This document shows positions 1 to 7,877 of a stretch of DNA of 64,000 nt, in pieces (within the stretch, counting starts at the first letter, position 1; the number at the start of each line of letters is the position of its first letter). This DNA is from JANOBD01 sp031411495 (GTDB lineage: Bacteria > Planctomycetota > Phycisphaerae > Tepidisphaerales > Tepidisphaeraceae). The position numbers were made by a program, and so were the translations under genes. The stretch spans positions 1-64,000 of the forward strand of contig JANOBD010000212.1 in assembly GCA_031411495.1 (NCBI GenBank), in the 5' to 3' direction. Below the pieces are notes generated by a model. It was not told where the DNA came from. It ran no database searches and saw only the letters and a list, made by a program, of their open reading frames with translations.

Positions 1-437
1 AGCTTGATGTATTCCGGAGACCGACAAGCCACCTGCCCAATCTGCTGATACGTCCACCCCTCGTCATGGAGATGCTTTAGCTCACGAGCGAAATCCATCG
101 TGCCAGGCTTGCTGCGCGCCAGATTTTCTACCAGGGACTCAAGGTATGCCTGCTTCCGAGTGCAATTGACGATCTCAGCCCGAATGTGCGTTTTGCCGAG
201 TCTTTTTTGAGCAATCAACCGGCCCTCGCCACAGATCAATTCGTACACGCCGTCCTTTTCAAGGAAGCGGTCGTTGACGCGAATGTCCTTGAGCTGCCCG
301 TTTGCCTCGATGCTCTGCACGTTCAGCGAGAATTGGATTTCATCGCGCGTCCGAGAGTTGATCACCTTGATCTTGTCGATCGGCACCATCGCGCGCCGGC
401 GATCTTTCATTAAAAGGATCGGTGCGTGTTCCATCAT
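1..437 (-). CDS. ParB/Spo0J-like nuclease-domain protein, C-terminus cut by window edge
   Basis: The first 145 codons are visible, starting MMEHAPILLMKDRRR. The reading frame is open to base 1, so the protein is truncated by the window. Residues 15-90 look like a ParB N-terminal domain: VPIDKIKVINSRTR, then NGQLKDIRV and the ICGEGRLIAQKRLG stretch that matches the family GxRR/GERR box, followed by LVENLAR. A helix-turn-helix-like segment (WTYQQIGQVACRSPEYI) follows, as in ParB proteins. Its ATG overlaps the stop of the upstream serine recombinase gene (TAATG), so the two are probably translationally coupled. In mobile elements such proteins serve in partition, regulation or as DNA-processing factors. 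The exact role here is not known. Confidence 0.75.
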   Translation of the reverse strand, partial: MMEHAPILLMKDRRRAMVPIDKIKVINSRTRDEIQFSLNVQSIEANGQLKDIRVNDRFLEKDGVYELICGEGRLIAQKRLGKTHIRAEIVNCTRKQAYLESLVENLARSKPGTMDFARELKHLHDEGWTYQQIGQVACRSPEYIK

Positions 438-2020
438 TACCTCGCTAGATCGAAAATGACTTCCAGACCGGTGTGGCCGTACATGTCGAGCTTCGATTCC
501 GACGTACCGAACAGGCGAAACCCTCGGCTTTTCAGAACGAGGCGGGGCAGCGCCAGATATCCGAGAATCTCAGACGTAGCAGGCGCAGACATCGGCACAC
601 CCAGCGTGATGTCGACTGTTCCACGGTGATCGGGGCGAAAATACCAATACTGGTTGTAGCCAAACGGCATCGGCACGGATGGCTGAATGAAGACCGTGAA
701 CTTCCGGTTGACCACAAGGAAGTCATCGTAAGTCTCGACCTGTGCAACGAGTCCGCGAAGGATCGCTTCAACCTCGGCGCGCACCTTAGTGATTGCGATG
801 CCAAACACCTGCTGATACGCATTGTCGAGCGATCGAAAGTGCTTCGCGTACGTCGCTGGTGAGGGCGAATCTGTATCGGCGCGGATCATGGACTGCGTGA
901 ATGAGCCATGCTGCTCGAACAGACGGCGGAGCTGTTCGATCATGAACGGCGGGGTGTATCGCTGAGCCATCTTGCTCATGATCTCGCGGGCGCGGTCGAA
1001 GACCGCGGGATCAATCAACGGATCAAAGGCGTTGCCGGTTCTGACCCAGAGGGCCTCGGGGTTGCGATGGCTTGGCGTCTTGAGCTTTTGCGTCGTCCGG
1101 TTGTAGACGATCGTGCCGAGATACAGTTCATTGAAGAGAATTCGGCGAACCTTGCCTGCGTCCCAAATGCGCCCTCCCGGTGACGGGATGCCGTCAGCAT
1201 TCAGGCGATCGGCGATGTCGCGGAAGTCTTTGTCTTGATGAACAAACTCCGAAAATATCCGGCGAACCGTCTCGACTTGGCGTTCATCGCCCGGTGTCAG
1301 CGTAACGCGCTGATTCTGAATGCCTTTGCGCTGGCCTGGGGAGAGACTCTGAAGCGGGTTTCTGCGTTCGTCCAGCAATAAACGCTTGAGACCGTAAGGC
1401 GGCTTACCACCTGCCCAAAAACCTTGCTGGGCAATCTTGATGCAGCCCCGCAGCACCTTGTCGCTTAGTTCTTTGCTGTACTGCGCAGCTCGATATCGCT
1501 CGAAGTGAACATGGACTTGATAAAGTTGATCGTTTTCTTTCGGCTTCCCCAGGGTCGTGTAGATGACGATTTTTCCGTGCTTCTTGCACTCAGCAGAATA
1601 GGTAGCTGAAAGGTCGATATCCTGGAAGCGGCCCCAGCGACTTACATCAAGACATAGGACGTAAAGAAAGTCGCTGCGGCGCTTTACCCAGTTGTCCATC
1701 ATGTCGTTGAAAGCGTCGCGGCCTTCAGCCGTCAATCCGGACTTCCCGCGATCGGCGAACTCGTGAATGATGACAATTTTGTTGTCCTTCGCCCACTGCT
1801 GAACCTGCTCTTGCTGAATGGCTACCGAGTTCTCTTGGCGATCCTGGGCCGAGTGACGGTAGTAGGCGACCGCGCAAATAGGTGGAGTCACCGTCGGCGC
1901 GGCGGTTTGCCGGATGGCCCACCAAGGCTGTGGTTGCGGTAGTTCGGGATCTGGCATCAACGCCTCGCTACGGGATCTCGGCGCGACGGGACCAACCCTG
2001 TCGCTTAAACCAGTGCTCAT
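437..2020 (-). CDS. Large serine recombinase 1
   Basis: This 527-residue protein has a resolvase/invertase catalytic domain (about residues 48-200) with a YYRHSAQDRQENSVAIQ active-site region, where the Ser of RHS is the likely nucleophile. A recombinase domain follows (about 210-330; the segment AQQGFWAGGKPPYGLKR and the stretch VRRIFSEFVHQDKDFRDIADRLN are typical), and then a C-terminal region. Large serine recombinases join short att sites without needing high-energy cofactors and usually mobilise integrative elements or phages. No zinc-ribbon cysteine cluster is evident, which is unusual for integrases of the phiC31 type. It sits between a winged-helix gene and a ParB-like gene with which it overlaps by one base. 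Confidence 0.9.
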   Translation of the reverse strand: MSTGLSDRVGPVAPRSRSEALMPDPELPQPQPWWAIRQTAAPTVTPPICAVAYYRHSAQDRQENSVAIQQEQVQQWAKDNKIVIIHEFADRGKSGLTAEGRDAFNDMMDNWVKRRSDFLYVLCLDVSRWGRFQDIDLSATYSAECKKHGKIVIYTTLGKPKENDQLYQVHVHFERYRAAQYSKELSDKVLRGCIKIAQQGFWAGGKPPYGLKRLLLDERRNPLQSLSPGQRKGIQNQRVTLTPGDERQVETVRRIFSEFVHQDKDFRDIADRLNADGIPSPGGRIWDAGKVRRILFNELYLGTIVYNRTTQKLKTPSHRNPEALWVRTGNAFDPLIDPAVFDRAREIMSKMAQRYTPPFMIEQLRRLFEQHGSFTQSMIRADTDSPSPATYAKHFRSLDNAYQQVFGIAITKVRAEVEAILRGLVAQVETYDDFLVVNRKFTVFIQPSVPMPFGYNQYWYFRPDHRGTVDITLGVPMSAPATSEILGYLALPRLVLKSRGFRLFGTSESKLDMYGHTGLEVIFDLAR

Positions 2021-2083
2021 CTTCTTGATAACCGTGCAGGCGAGTGATGGATAAGCGTGCAGTTGGTGTGCAAACGCCGCTGG

Positions 2084-2554
2084 TCACAGTTCCAGAATGT
2101 AATGGCCGTTGTGGCCGCGGATGGCCTTCGCCAGCCGGTGCATCCGCTTACGCCGGAGCAGCCGACGCAATTGGCATACGGTGCTGCGTATCGTCGCTGT
2201 TGCAAGTTCTTCGTCTTCCCAGACGTCGTTCAGAAGATCGAGATGCGTGACAAACTGGTTCGGTCGGCGCGCAAGTCGAGCTAACAGCCAGAAGCATCGG
2301 GTGTGCCCGAGCATCAAAGTCTTCCCTCTCCAAACAACGGAAAAAGTGCCTTGATCAAGCATTGGGCGTTCACATTGCTCTTGCGATCCTGCTGCGGTGC
2401 TCGTCGCCGGTTCATTGGCGCGCAGTTGTTCGTTGCGCTGAACTGCTTTGTGCAGTTCGTGCGCTAAGTATGCCGAGTTTGCCAACGCGTCGGAGAGTTC
2501 CTTGGAGAGCCGGACGATCTTCGCAAAATCAGGGGTGAGCATAAGCCAGTCCAT
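2084..2554 (-). CDS. Winged-helix (OmpR/PhoB C-terminal type) DNA-binding protein
   Basis: This is a 156-residue protein. The N-terminal third is helical (SKELSDALANSAYLAHELHKAV), and the C-terminal half (residues 70-156) reads as a winged-helix domain of the response-regulator effector type: TRCFWLLARLARRPNQFVTHLDLLNDVW, ATIRSTVCQLRRLLRR, and the wing ending HNGHYILEL. No receiver domain is present, so it is a stand-alone DNA binder rather than a two-component regulator. It lies 63 bases upstream of serine recombinase 1 on the same strand and may regulate it. The long gap upstream (to 2914) contains an inverted repeat that could be its operator; that link is inference. Confidence 0.75.
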   Translation of the reverse strand: MDWLMLTPDFAKIVRLSKELSDALANSAYLAHELHKAVQRNEQLRANEPATSTAAGSQEQCERPMLDQGTFSVVWRGKTLMLGHTRCFWLLARLARRPNQFVTHLDLLNDVWEDEELATATIRSTVCQLRRLLRRKRMHRLAKAIRGHNGHYILEL

Positions 2555-2834
2555 TCCGGATGGCTGGCGGCAACGGCAAGCTAGTCCCTGATTCGGCCCA
2601 CATCAGGTATGCAACGTCGGTCCTTGCCTGGCGTTCGTCGCCAGCGAACATGGGCCGGCGAATCCGTTGGATTCCTAACGCCTATGGTCACCACGTTCAG
2701 GGTCTGAAGTCTTGGCATTCTTGGTGAAGGTGGACTAGATCAAGGCACTTGTGCTTACGTTTATATGGATGATTCCGGCAGTTGCTTGAATCGACCTGAA
2801 AAATATGGCTATACGCTGCGACCGCAAACCGTCG

Positions 2835-2885
2835 GGTCGACATCACCAAGTGTTATCGCTTGGGCGAGCGCCTGTGATGTCGACC
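2835..2885. repeat. 12-bp perfect inverted repeat in a 360-base gap
   Basis: GGTCGACATCAC (2835-2846) and its exact reverse complement GTGATGTCGACC (2874-2885) are separated by 27 bases. A 9-base direct repeat, GTCGGGTCG, brackets the structure at 2831-2839 and 2901-2909. The rest of the gap 2555-2914 shows no convincing gene. It could be an operator, a recombination site or a transcript stem-loop. Confidence 0.6.
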
Positions 2886-2914
2886 TGATGAAGGTTTGCT
2901 GTCGGGTCGTTGAT

Positions 2915-3463
2915 CTACTCGGGTAATGGTTCAGTGGCCGAAATGGCTACTGCCGGTTGCAAGACATACATCTCGTCCTGCGGAGCGCGAATGCTGACGC
3001 CGTCCGGCAGTTCGCCTGTCGATTGAACGAAAGTCGACAACTGCGTCTTCGATATGCGCTCCGTGACGACGATCGCATTCGGAAGATGTCGCCGACACCA
3101 AATCAGCGCAGTTGCCGGATCGGCAATCTCAACAGCCATCCGGGTGCGACGAAAGCCGATCCGTCCCGCGGGAAGATTGAGACTGCGTTGCCGATGGCCA
3201 TGTGCTGCAAGCTGGTGCCGGCACCAGTCTTCAAGCTCGCGCCCGAACCGGCGCATCAGGAACGCTTCTTCTCGTTCCGAACGGCGTATCTCGGCTGCCG
3301 CCCAGGCGCGCACGCGATCGCCGTACCGTCGAGACTCGGTGATTTTTCGAACCACCCAGTTCGCACTCTGTTCATCGACGACATGGAAGGCATCGTCGAC
3401 CCTGATCGGATCATCAAGGGCATCGGCCTCGTCAGCGGGTTGTTCATGATCGTGGTTACTCAT
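2915..3463 (-). CDS. Mu Gam-like host-nuclease inhibitor protein
   Basis: This 182-residue protein matches the layout of the phage Mu Gam family: an N-terminal acidic leader, a WVVRKITE segment, a long charged helical hairpin (about residues 45-90), and the conserved strand run RSLNLPAGRIGFRRTR followed by VEIADPATALIWCRRHLP, ISKTQL and LPDGVSI. Gam binds double-stranded DNA ends and shields linear phage DNA from RecBCD-type exonucleases. Its ATG overlaps the stop of the upstream zinc-ribbon gene by one base (TGATG), so the two are co-translated. This is the clearest phage-type gene of the left module. Confidence 0.85.
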   Translation of the reverse strand: MSNHDHEQPADEADALDDPIRVDDAFHVVDEQSANWVVRKITESRRYGDRVRAWAAAEIRRSEREEAFLMRRFGRELEDWCRHQLAAHGHRQRSLNLPAGRIGFRRTRMAVEIADPATALIWCRRHLPNAIVVTERISKTQLSTFVQSTGELPDGVSIRAPQDEMYVLQPAVAISATEPLPE

Positions 3464-3999
3464 CAGTCGTCCTCCCCTGGGCCTTTGATGTCCTTCTCGT
3501 CGAGTGGCTTACGAGGCGGCGGGCCGGTCAGCTTCTTGTAGCTCTTGCTGTTCGTTTTGAACGACGTGACCTTCAGGCGCGCAAGAAATCGCCTGATCTC
3601 GGCTTCCGTCGGTGGTTGCAGCGGTTGGCTGTTCCGGCGGCTGGGTTGAACTCGTTTCGACTTCTCGTCGGACGGGCCTGCCGGCGTGACGTCGGGCACG
3701 CCGGTGCTGGTCTTCGGAATCTTGATCGGCGGCGGCTCAGCCGGTCCAGCCGATTCAAACTCATCGAACTTGGCTTCCACCGCGCCGACGATGTCGGACA
3801 AGGTCAAGTCGATGGTGTGCTGGGTGCTATTGCCGCAGAGCGGGCAGAGCGTTGTGAATATCCCCTGCGGTCGATTCGACCAAGTGTGGGGGGAGCAGAC
3901 GCCGATCATGATGATGTTTGTCGTCAGCTGCCCGGCTTTGCATTTCGTGCAGCGGCAGCGGTTGTTTTCGAACTGGTCTTGAATCCATTTCGGGTACAT
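3463..3999 (-). CDS. Zinc-ribbon-like protein of the mobile module, unknown function
   Basis: This 178-residue protein begins MYPKWIQDQFENNRCRCTKCKAGQL and has Cys pairs CRCTKC near residue 15 and CPLC near residue 52, which look like a split zinc ribbon. The middle and C-terminal parts are proline-rich, basic and probably disordered, ending in a short acidic tail. A good ribosome site (AAAGGA, 6-7 bases before the ATG) supports the start. It lies 23 bases after the upstream unknown gene and is coupled to the Gam-like gene downstream. I do not recognise a family; nucleic-acid binding is a reasonable guess from the zinc ribbon. Confidence 0.65.
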   Translation of the reverse strand: MYPKWIQDQFENNRCRCTKCKAGQLTTNIIMIGVCSPHTWSNRPQGIFTTLCPLCGNSTQHTIDLTLSDIVGAVEAKFDEFESAGPAEPPPIKIPKTSTGVPDVTPAGPSDEKSKRVQPSRRNSQPLQPPTEAEIRRFLARLKVTSFKTNSKSYKKLTGPPPRKPLDEKDIKGPGEDD

Positions 4000-4022
4000 G
4001 GTGTTTCCTTTCGAATTGACGT

Positions 4023-4661
4023 TCAGAACGGTGGGTCGAGGTGCTCGGCCATCGGCATGGGGTGGGCGAACTGCCAGCGCGAGCGCAGCGTTGAATCGCG
4101 TTTTCCGTCGAGTAGTCCGTCGACGTCGATGCCGTACTCGTCGTAGATCAGCGCCGCCTTCAGGCGCAACTCGTCACCGATGAGAATCGGATGAATGCGG
4201 AGGCCAATGGCTTCTGCCACGAGCATGGCGCAGGGATGCGCGAACTCCACCGATGGGTAACGACTCGCGTTGACGCGATGGCAGAATTGCAGCGGCGCGG
4301 GGCGCAAGACGACGGTGAAGCCGTCTTTCTTGACGATGGCTAGGCTGACCCGAGCCAGAGCCGAGCCGCAGAATGGATGGCTCAACTCCCATCCCGTTCT
4401 GCTTTCAACCATGCCGCGCGGCATCGGCGTCAAGGGTGGATGGACGGCGAGCCAGCGGTACAACGCCGCCATCGGACTCGACACTGGAACTTGCACCAGC
4501 GGCTCGTCGTAAGCCGGCGGCGCGGGGTGGTATGCGACGAGGTAGCCGCGATTGCGGGCGCGGTTCAGCGCCAGCCTGACGGTCGAAGGACTCGGATTTT
4601 CAACTCCGAGTTCTCTAAAGACGAGCCGCCTCGGCGTCGTCCTGATTCGAGCAAGATCCAT
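4023..4661 (-). CDS. Unknown protein of the mobile module
   Basis: I place the start at the ATG at 4661 (MDLARIRTTPRRLV), because a strong ribosome site TTAGGAGC lies 7-11 bases before it. The frame is open further upstream to 4865, but that part lacks a ribosome site and is low-complexity. The 212-residue protein has a helical N-terminal segment (STVRLALNRARNRGYLVAYHP) that resembles a winged-helix recognition helix and wing, and then a mixed alpha/beta region with no motif I recognise. It is the first gene of a three-gene run with the zinc-ribbon and Gam-like genes. Confidence 0.6.
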   Translation of the reverse strand: MDLARIRTTPRRLVFRELGVENPSPSTVRLALNRARNRGYLVAYHPAPPAYDEPLVQVPVSSPMAALYRWLAVHPPLTPMPRGMVESRTGWELSHPFCGSALARVSLAIVKKDGFTVVLRPAPLQFCHRVNASRYPSVEFAHPCAMLVAEAIGLRIHPILIGDELRLKAALIYDEYGIDVDGLLDGKRDSTLRSRWQFAHPMPMAEHLDPPF

Positions 4662-4766
4662 ACGTGCGCTCCTAAGGGGTGATTTCGAACGCGGCGACGC
4701 GAGCGTCGCGCGTGCAGAAATCGACCCAGAACGCAGCGGCTGACGTGCCGACGAAATGTCGGTCAC

Positions 4767-4841
4767 AAAATGTCGACGCTGTTCTCGCCTGTACGAATTC
4801 GCCCCTTTTTCACTGGAGAAGGTCGGACGGCCATCCCGGCG
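4767..4841. repeat. Left copy of patterned imperfect direct repeat
   Basis: AAAATGTC (4767-4774), GCCC (4801), ACTGGAGA (4812-4819) and ACGGCCATCCCGGCG (4827-4841) recur with identical internal spacing 2360 bases downstream at 7127-7201, while the bases between these blocks have diverged. Over 4801-4841 the ungapped identity is about 31 of 41. The two copies flank the second serine recombinase gene, so they could be attachment-site remnants, recombinase binding sites or operators of the two minus-strand transcription units. Confidence 0.65.
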
Positions 4842-4964
4842 TTTCGGAGAGTGGGTTTTTCCCAAGTGTGGAGATGAAACCGCGCCAAATGACGGTCGCC
4901 GTCAACGCCAAGCGGCGCGACCAAGGTGGTCGCGCCGCTGACGTTGGAATCGAAAAGCGAATTG

Positions 4965-6896
4965 TTACGCGGCTCGACGGTATGCGATATACATCGTCGA
5001 TAGCCTCACTACACTCATCCGAAGCAGCAGAATGCCGTCCTGATGTGCCTCGTCAGACTGTCTTCGATAAGACGCATTGACCAGACACCTCCAATCCTGC
5101 GTCGCCAGGGCCGATTTCGGCAGCCGAAGTTCGAGGTCGAGATTGCCGGTCTCTAAATCGACCTCGGCTTTCGCCACCAGCGTCTGCAGCAACGACCGCA
5201 GCGCCGGTTGGCAGCGAAGGTCCATCGCCTTGCCCGCCGTGCTGAGCATCACGACAAGGCGGTCGGCGACAGTATCGGCATCTTCGACCGCAATCGCGCC
5301 AGAAGCCTGTTCGGCACTCAGCGTTTGCTGAACCTCGTCGCGCTGACGCTTCAACGTCGCCAAACGCACCGCCGACTCATCCTCGCCGATGGCCGAGACG
5401 TTCTTGATGACGAAGTCGACCTGCCGCTTAAGGTCAGCCAACTGCTCGGTCAGCTTCTTCATGCGTAGGCCGACATCGCCCGTCGCTCGCATGGCGTTGT
5501 CGATCTCGCGTTTGAGGGTCGTTCGCAGCGCTGGCGCGGACAACAGCGTAATTCTGACGACGTTCAGAATCAGTTCTTCGAGCGGCTTGGCGAGGACGGC
5601 TTTTCGCAACACCCTGTCCGCCTGCTTGGGCCGATGGAATGAATGGCTGACGGCGTAGTACCGCTTCCAATTCGGTTTGCGACCGCGCAACTGCCCCGTC
5701 AACGGCGATCCATTCTGCTTGGCGGTCAAGATGTTCTTGAGGATGTATTTCGAGTCGCGGTGCCGATCGCGGTCGAACTTGGGCGTATAGCCGCCGGCCT
5801 TTGCGGCCAGCCAGATGTCCTGTTGCACAATCGCGAGTTCGCGCACGCGCGGTTCCAAGAAGTCCTTCAACATCGGCTCGTCGTCCCATATCCACTCCTC
5901 GCTCGGACGAATGCGGATCGGTGGTCGCTTTCGCTCGTTGAGAATCTGAAGGTCGTGGACCACCGGCGTCGGCTCGGAGGGACTTCGCATGTTGTAGATG
6001 CACCTTGTCGACTGATTGGCAATTGTGCGAGCGGTATAGATAGGGTTCTTCAGCAACCGCATGACGGCCGTCATCGACCAGTCCTTGCCGCTTGGCCCCA
6101 GTAGGCCCGTGTCGTTTAATTCCTGCGCGATGCGATGTTGGCCCCACCCATCGAGGAAGCGGCGATTGAAAATCCGCCGCACCGTATCGACTTGCGACGC
6201 TTCGCCGAGGATGTAGACGACAAGCTCATCTTTCTGCTTCCGATTGTGGTTGTAAGCGTTAACGGTTTTGGCGAAGCGGTCGACGACCGCGCCGGTCGAA
6301 GGATCGAGCTTGAGTTGCGTGCCGTCCGCCAGATTTCGGATGATGTATTTCGGCGTCCCGTCGGGCGCGGTGTACAGCCGATCGATGGCGAACGCAGCCC
6401 GTCGGCTGTAGCCGATCCGGCCCTGTTCGAGCGCCGACTGCGCTCCGCGCGTGGCATTTTTTGAAATCTGCTTGGCCGTCTGCTGCCCGGATAAGTATTT
6501 CATGCCCTTGATGAGGTCTGCAAAATCGCCCTCCGGCACGCCGTCGAGCGCGAAGACCACCTGAATGCCCGCAGCGCGCAGATCCCATTCGAGTTTCGAG
6601 CCGTGCTGCGAGCCGCCGCGCGTCAATCGGCTCGTATCCTGAATGAGCACGACGTCGAAGTCATTGCGCGATTTTTTCCTCGCGATAAGGTCATCGACAA
6701 ACGTCTTAGGCGTCGACACCGATACCCCTTCGAGGATGAGGTCATCGACATGAACCATTTCGTACCGCTGCGCGAACGCAGCGAGCAGCGCGAGTTGGTC
6801 GTTGATGCTCGTGTCTGCTTGGCCCTTGGTCGAGCAACGAACCAGTCTGATGTACCGCTTGCCGCGCAGCCCATCGTTTTCATTTTTGGACGTCAT
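4965..6896 (-). CDS. Large serine recombinase 2
   Basis: The start is placed at the ATG at 6896 (MTSKNENDGLRGKRYIRLV), which has a strong AAGGAGGG site 5-8 bases upstream; the open frame extends further but lacks such a site. The 643-residue protein has a catalytic domain with LVRCSTKGQADTSINDQ (Ser of RCS is the likely nucleophile) and IQDTSRLTRGG, a recombinase domain around residues 170-330 (GRIGYSRRAAFAIDRLY, VDTVRRIFNRRFLDGWGQHR), and a coiled-coil segment (about 500-560) before the C-terminus, as in many phage-type large serine recombinases. It differs clearly from recombinase 1, so the two are not a recent duplication. Confidence 0.9.
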   Translation of the reverse strand: MTSKNENDGLRGKRYIRLVRCSTKGQADTSINDQLALLAAFAQRYEMVHVDDLILEGVSVSTPKTFVDDLIARKKSRNDFDVVLIQDTSRLTRGGSQHGSKLEWDLRAAGIQVVFALDGVPEGDFADLIKGMKYLSGQQTAKQISKNATRGAQSALEQGRIGYSRRAAFAIDRLYTAPDGTPKYIIRNLADGTQLKLDPSTGAVVDRFAKTVNAYNHNRKQKDELVVYILGEASQVDTVRRIFNRRFLDGWGQHRIAQELNDTGLLGPSGKDWSMTAVMRLLKNPIYTARTIANQSTRCIYNMRSPSEPTPVVHDLQILNERKRPPIRIRPSEEWIWDDEPMLKDFLEPRVRELAIVQQDIWLAAKAGGYTPKFDRDRHRDSKYILKNILTAKQNGSPLTGQLRGRKPNWKRYYAVSHSFHRPKQADRVLRKAVLAKPLEELILNVVRITLLSAPALRTTLKREIDNAMRATGDVGLRMKKLTEQLADLKRQVDFVIKNVSAIGEDESAVRLATLKRQRDEVQQTLSAEQASGAIAVEDADTVADRLVVMLSTAGKAMDLRCQPALRSLLQTLVAKAEVDLETGNLDLELRLPKSALATQDWRCLVNASYRRQSDEAHQDGILLLRMSVVRLSTMYIAYRRAA

Positions 6897-7143
6897 GACG
6901 TCCCTCCTTCTCAGAAACCGCCCAGCGAGCGAGGCTCGACAAAAGCGATTGGATTTTGGCGTCAACGTGTTCCTGCTCGGTTTCGGTCAGCGCCACCATG
7001 GTGATGGTCGCCGTCGATTTCCGAGTTCCGCCGCCATCGAGCGGCAGAACGATTTGCAGACGCAGGTCTTCGCCGTTTTCCTTTAAATGGTCTGATGGCG
7101 CGGAACTTCCTTCTTTTAGGACTGAAAAAATGTCAGGTCTCAT
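6880..7143 (-). CDS. Small protein upstream of serine recombinase 2
   Basis: The frame starts at the ATG at 7143 (MRPDIFSVLKEGSS); other ATGs at 7194 and 7281 are possible, and none has a good ribosome site. The 87-residue product has a central strand-rich stretch (LRLQIVLPLDGGGT and TATITMVALTE) and a C-terminal helix (EQEHVDAKIQSLLSSLARWAV). Its end overlaps the recombinase start by 17 bases, so the ribosome site of the recombinase lies inside this gene. It may be a recombinase accessory factor or a regulator, but I do not recognise its family. Confidence 0.5.
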   Translation of the reverse strand: MRPDIFSVLKEGSSAPSDHLKENGEDLRLQIVLPLDGGGTRKSTATITMVALTETEQEHVDAKIQSLLSSLARWAVSEKEGRHDVQK

Positions 7144-7201
7144 GCAGAACGTTAATAAATGCCCGATTTTTACTGGAGATTCGTTCACGGCCATCCCGGC
7201 G
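7127..7201. repeat. Right copy of patterned imperfect direct repeat
   Basis: This is the counterpart of 4767-4841 at an exact offset of 2360 bases: AAAATGTC at 7127-7134, GCCC at 7161, ACTGGAGA at 7172-7179 and ACGGCCATCCCGGCG at 7187-7201. The copy overlaps the start region of the small protein gene upstream of recombinase 2. Confidence 0.65.
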
Positions 7202-7265
7202 GGAATTCGCGGCAGATTACGTCGGTTGGGCTTCCGAAATTGGGAATCAGTGTTACGCTCGCGCC

Positions 7266-7856
7266 ATGGCTCGCGTCGCAATCCTTGTCGAAAAGCTCTA
7301 CGAAGACCTTGAACTTCAGTACCCGAAGTACAGACTCCGCGAGGCCGGCCACACCGTTGATGTCGTCGGACCCGTTGCGGGAGATAGTGTCATTTACACC
7401 GGCAAGTGGGGCTATCCACAGAAGGCGGAACTCGCGGCCCGGGATGCGAAGCCGTCAGACTACGCGCTCATCGTCATCCCCGGCGGAACATCGCCCGACC
7501 ACATGCGCCGAAGCGAGCACATGGTAAAGTTCGTTCGTGAAGCGGCTCGCCTAAAGATTCCGCTCGCCGCCATCTGCCACGGGCCCTGGATGCTCTGCTC
7601 GACCGATGTGCTACGCGGCAAGCGATGCGCGAGCTTCATGAGCATCGTCCACGACGTCATCAATGCCGGCGCAACGTTTGTCGATGAGGCCTGCGTGGTG
7701 GATGGTGGCACGGACAGCTCCCTCATCATCACCAGTCGTACGCCCGAAGATCTGCCGGCGTTCATGAAGGCGATCCTGAGCTATCTCGAAACCGGCAAGG
7801 CGCAGGGGACCGTCGGCAAGCCCGTCGCCCCGGCGTGGGTGAAAGAGACGATCTGA
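7266..7856 (+). CDS. DJ-1/PfpI family protein (class I glutamine amidotransferase-like)
   Basis: The start at 7266 (MARVAILVEKLYEDLELQYP) matches the usual N-terminus of the family; the frame is open upstream, but those residues are not family-like. The 196-residue protein has the Rossmann-like DJ-1 fold with a catalytic Glu in the first segment (VEKLYEDLE), the ALIVIPGGTSPDHMR loop, and the nucleophile elbow LAAICHGPWML with Cys and His. Members act as deglycases, proteases or chaperones in stress protection. The gene is monocistronic and begins just outside the mobile module on the opposite strand. Confidence 0.9.
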   Translation: MARVAILVEKLYEDLELQYPKYRLREAGHTVDVVGPVAGDSVIYTGKWGYPQKAELAARDAKPSDYALIVIPGGTSPDHMRRSEHMVKFVREAARLKIPLAAICHGPWMLCSTDVLRGKRCASFMSIVHDVINAGATFVDEACVVDGGTDSSLIITSRTPEDLPAFMKAILSYLETGKAQGTVGKPVAPAWVKETI

Positions 7857-7877
7857 ACGATTCTCGCCACGATCCGC

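Noticed and set aside
4662..4865. N-terminal extension of the unknown gene at 4023.
   Set aside because: It lacks a ribosome site, overlaps the patterned repeat and is Arg/Ser-rich noise; the ATG at 4661 has a strong site.
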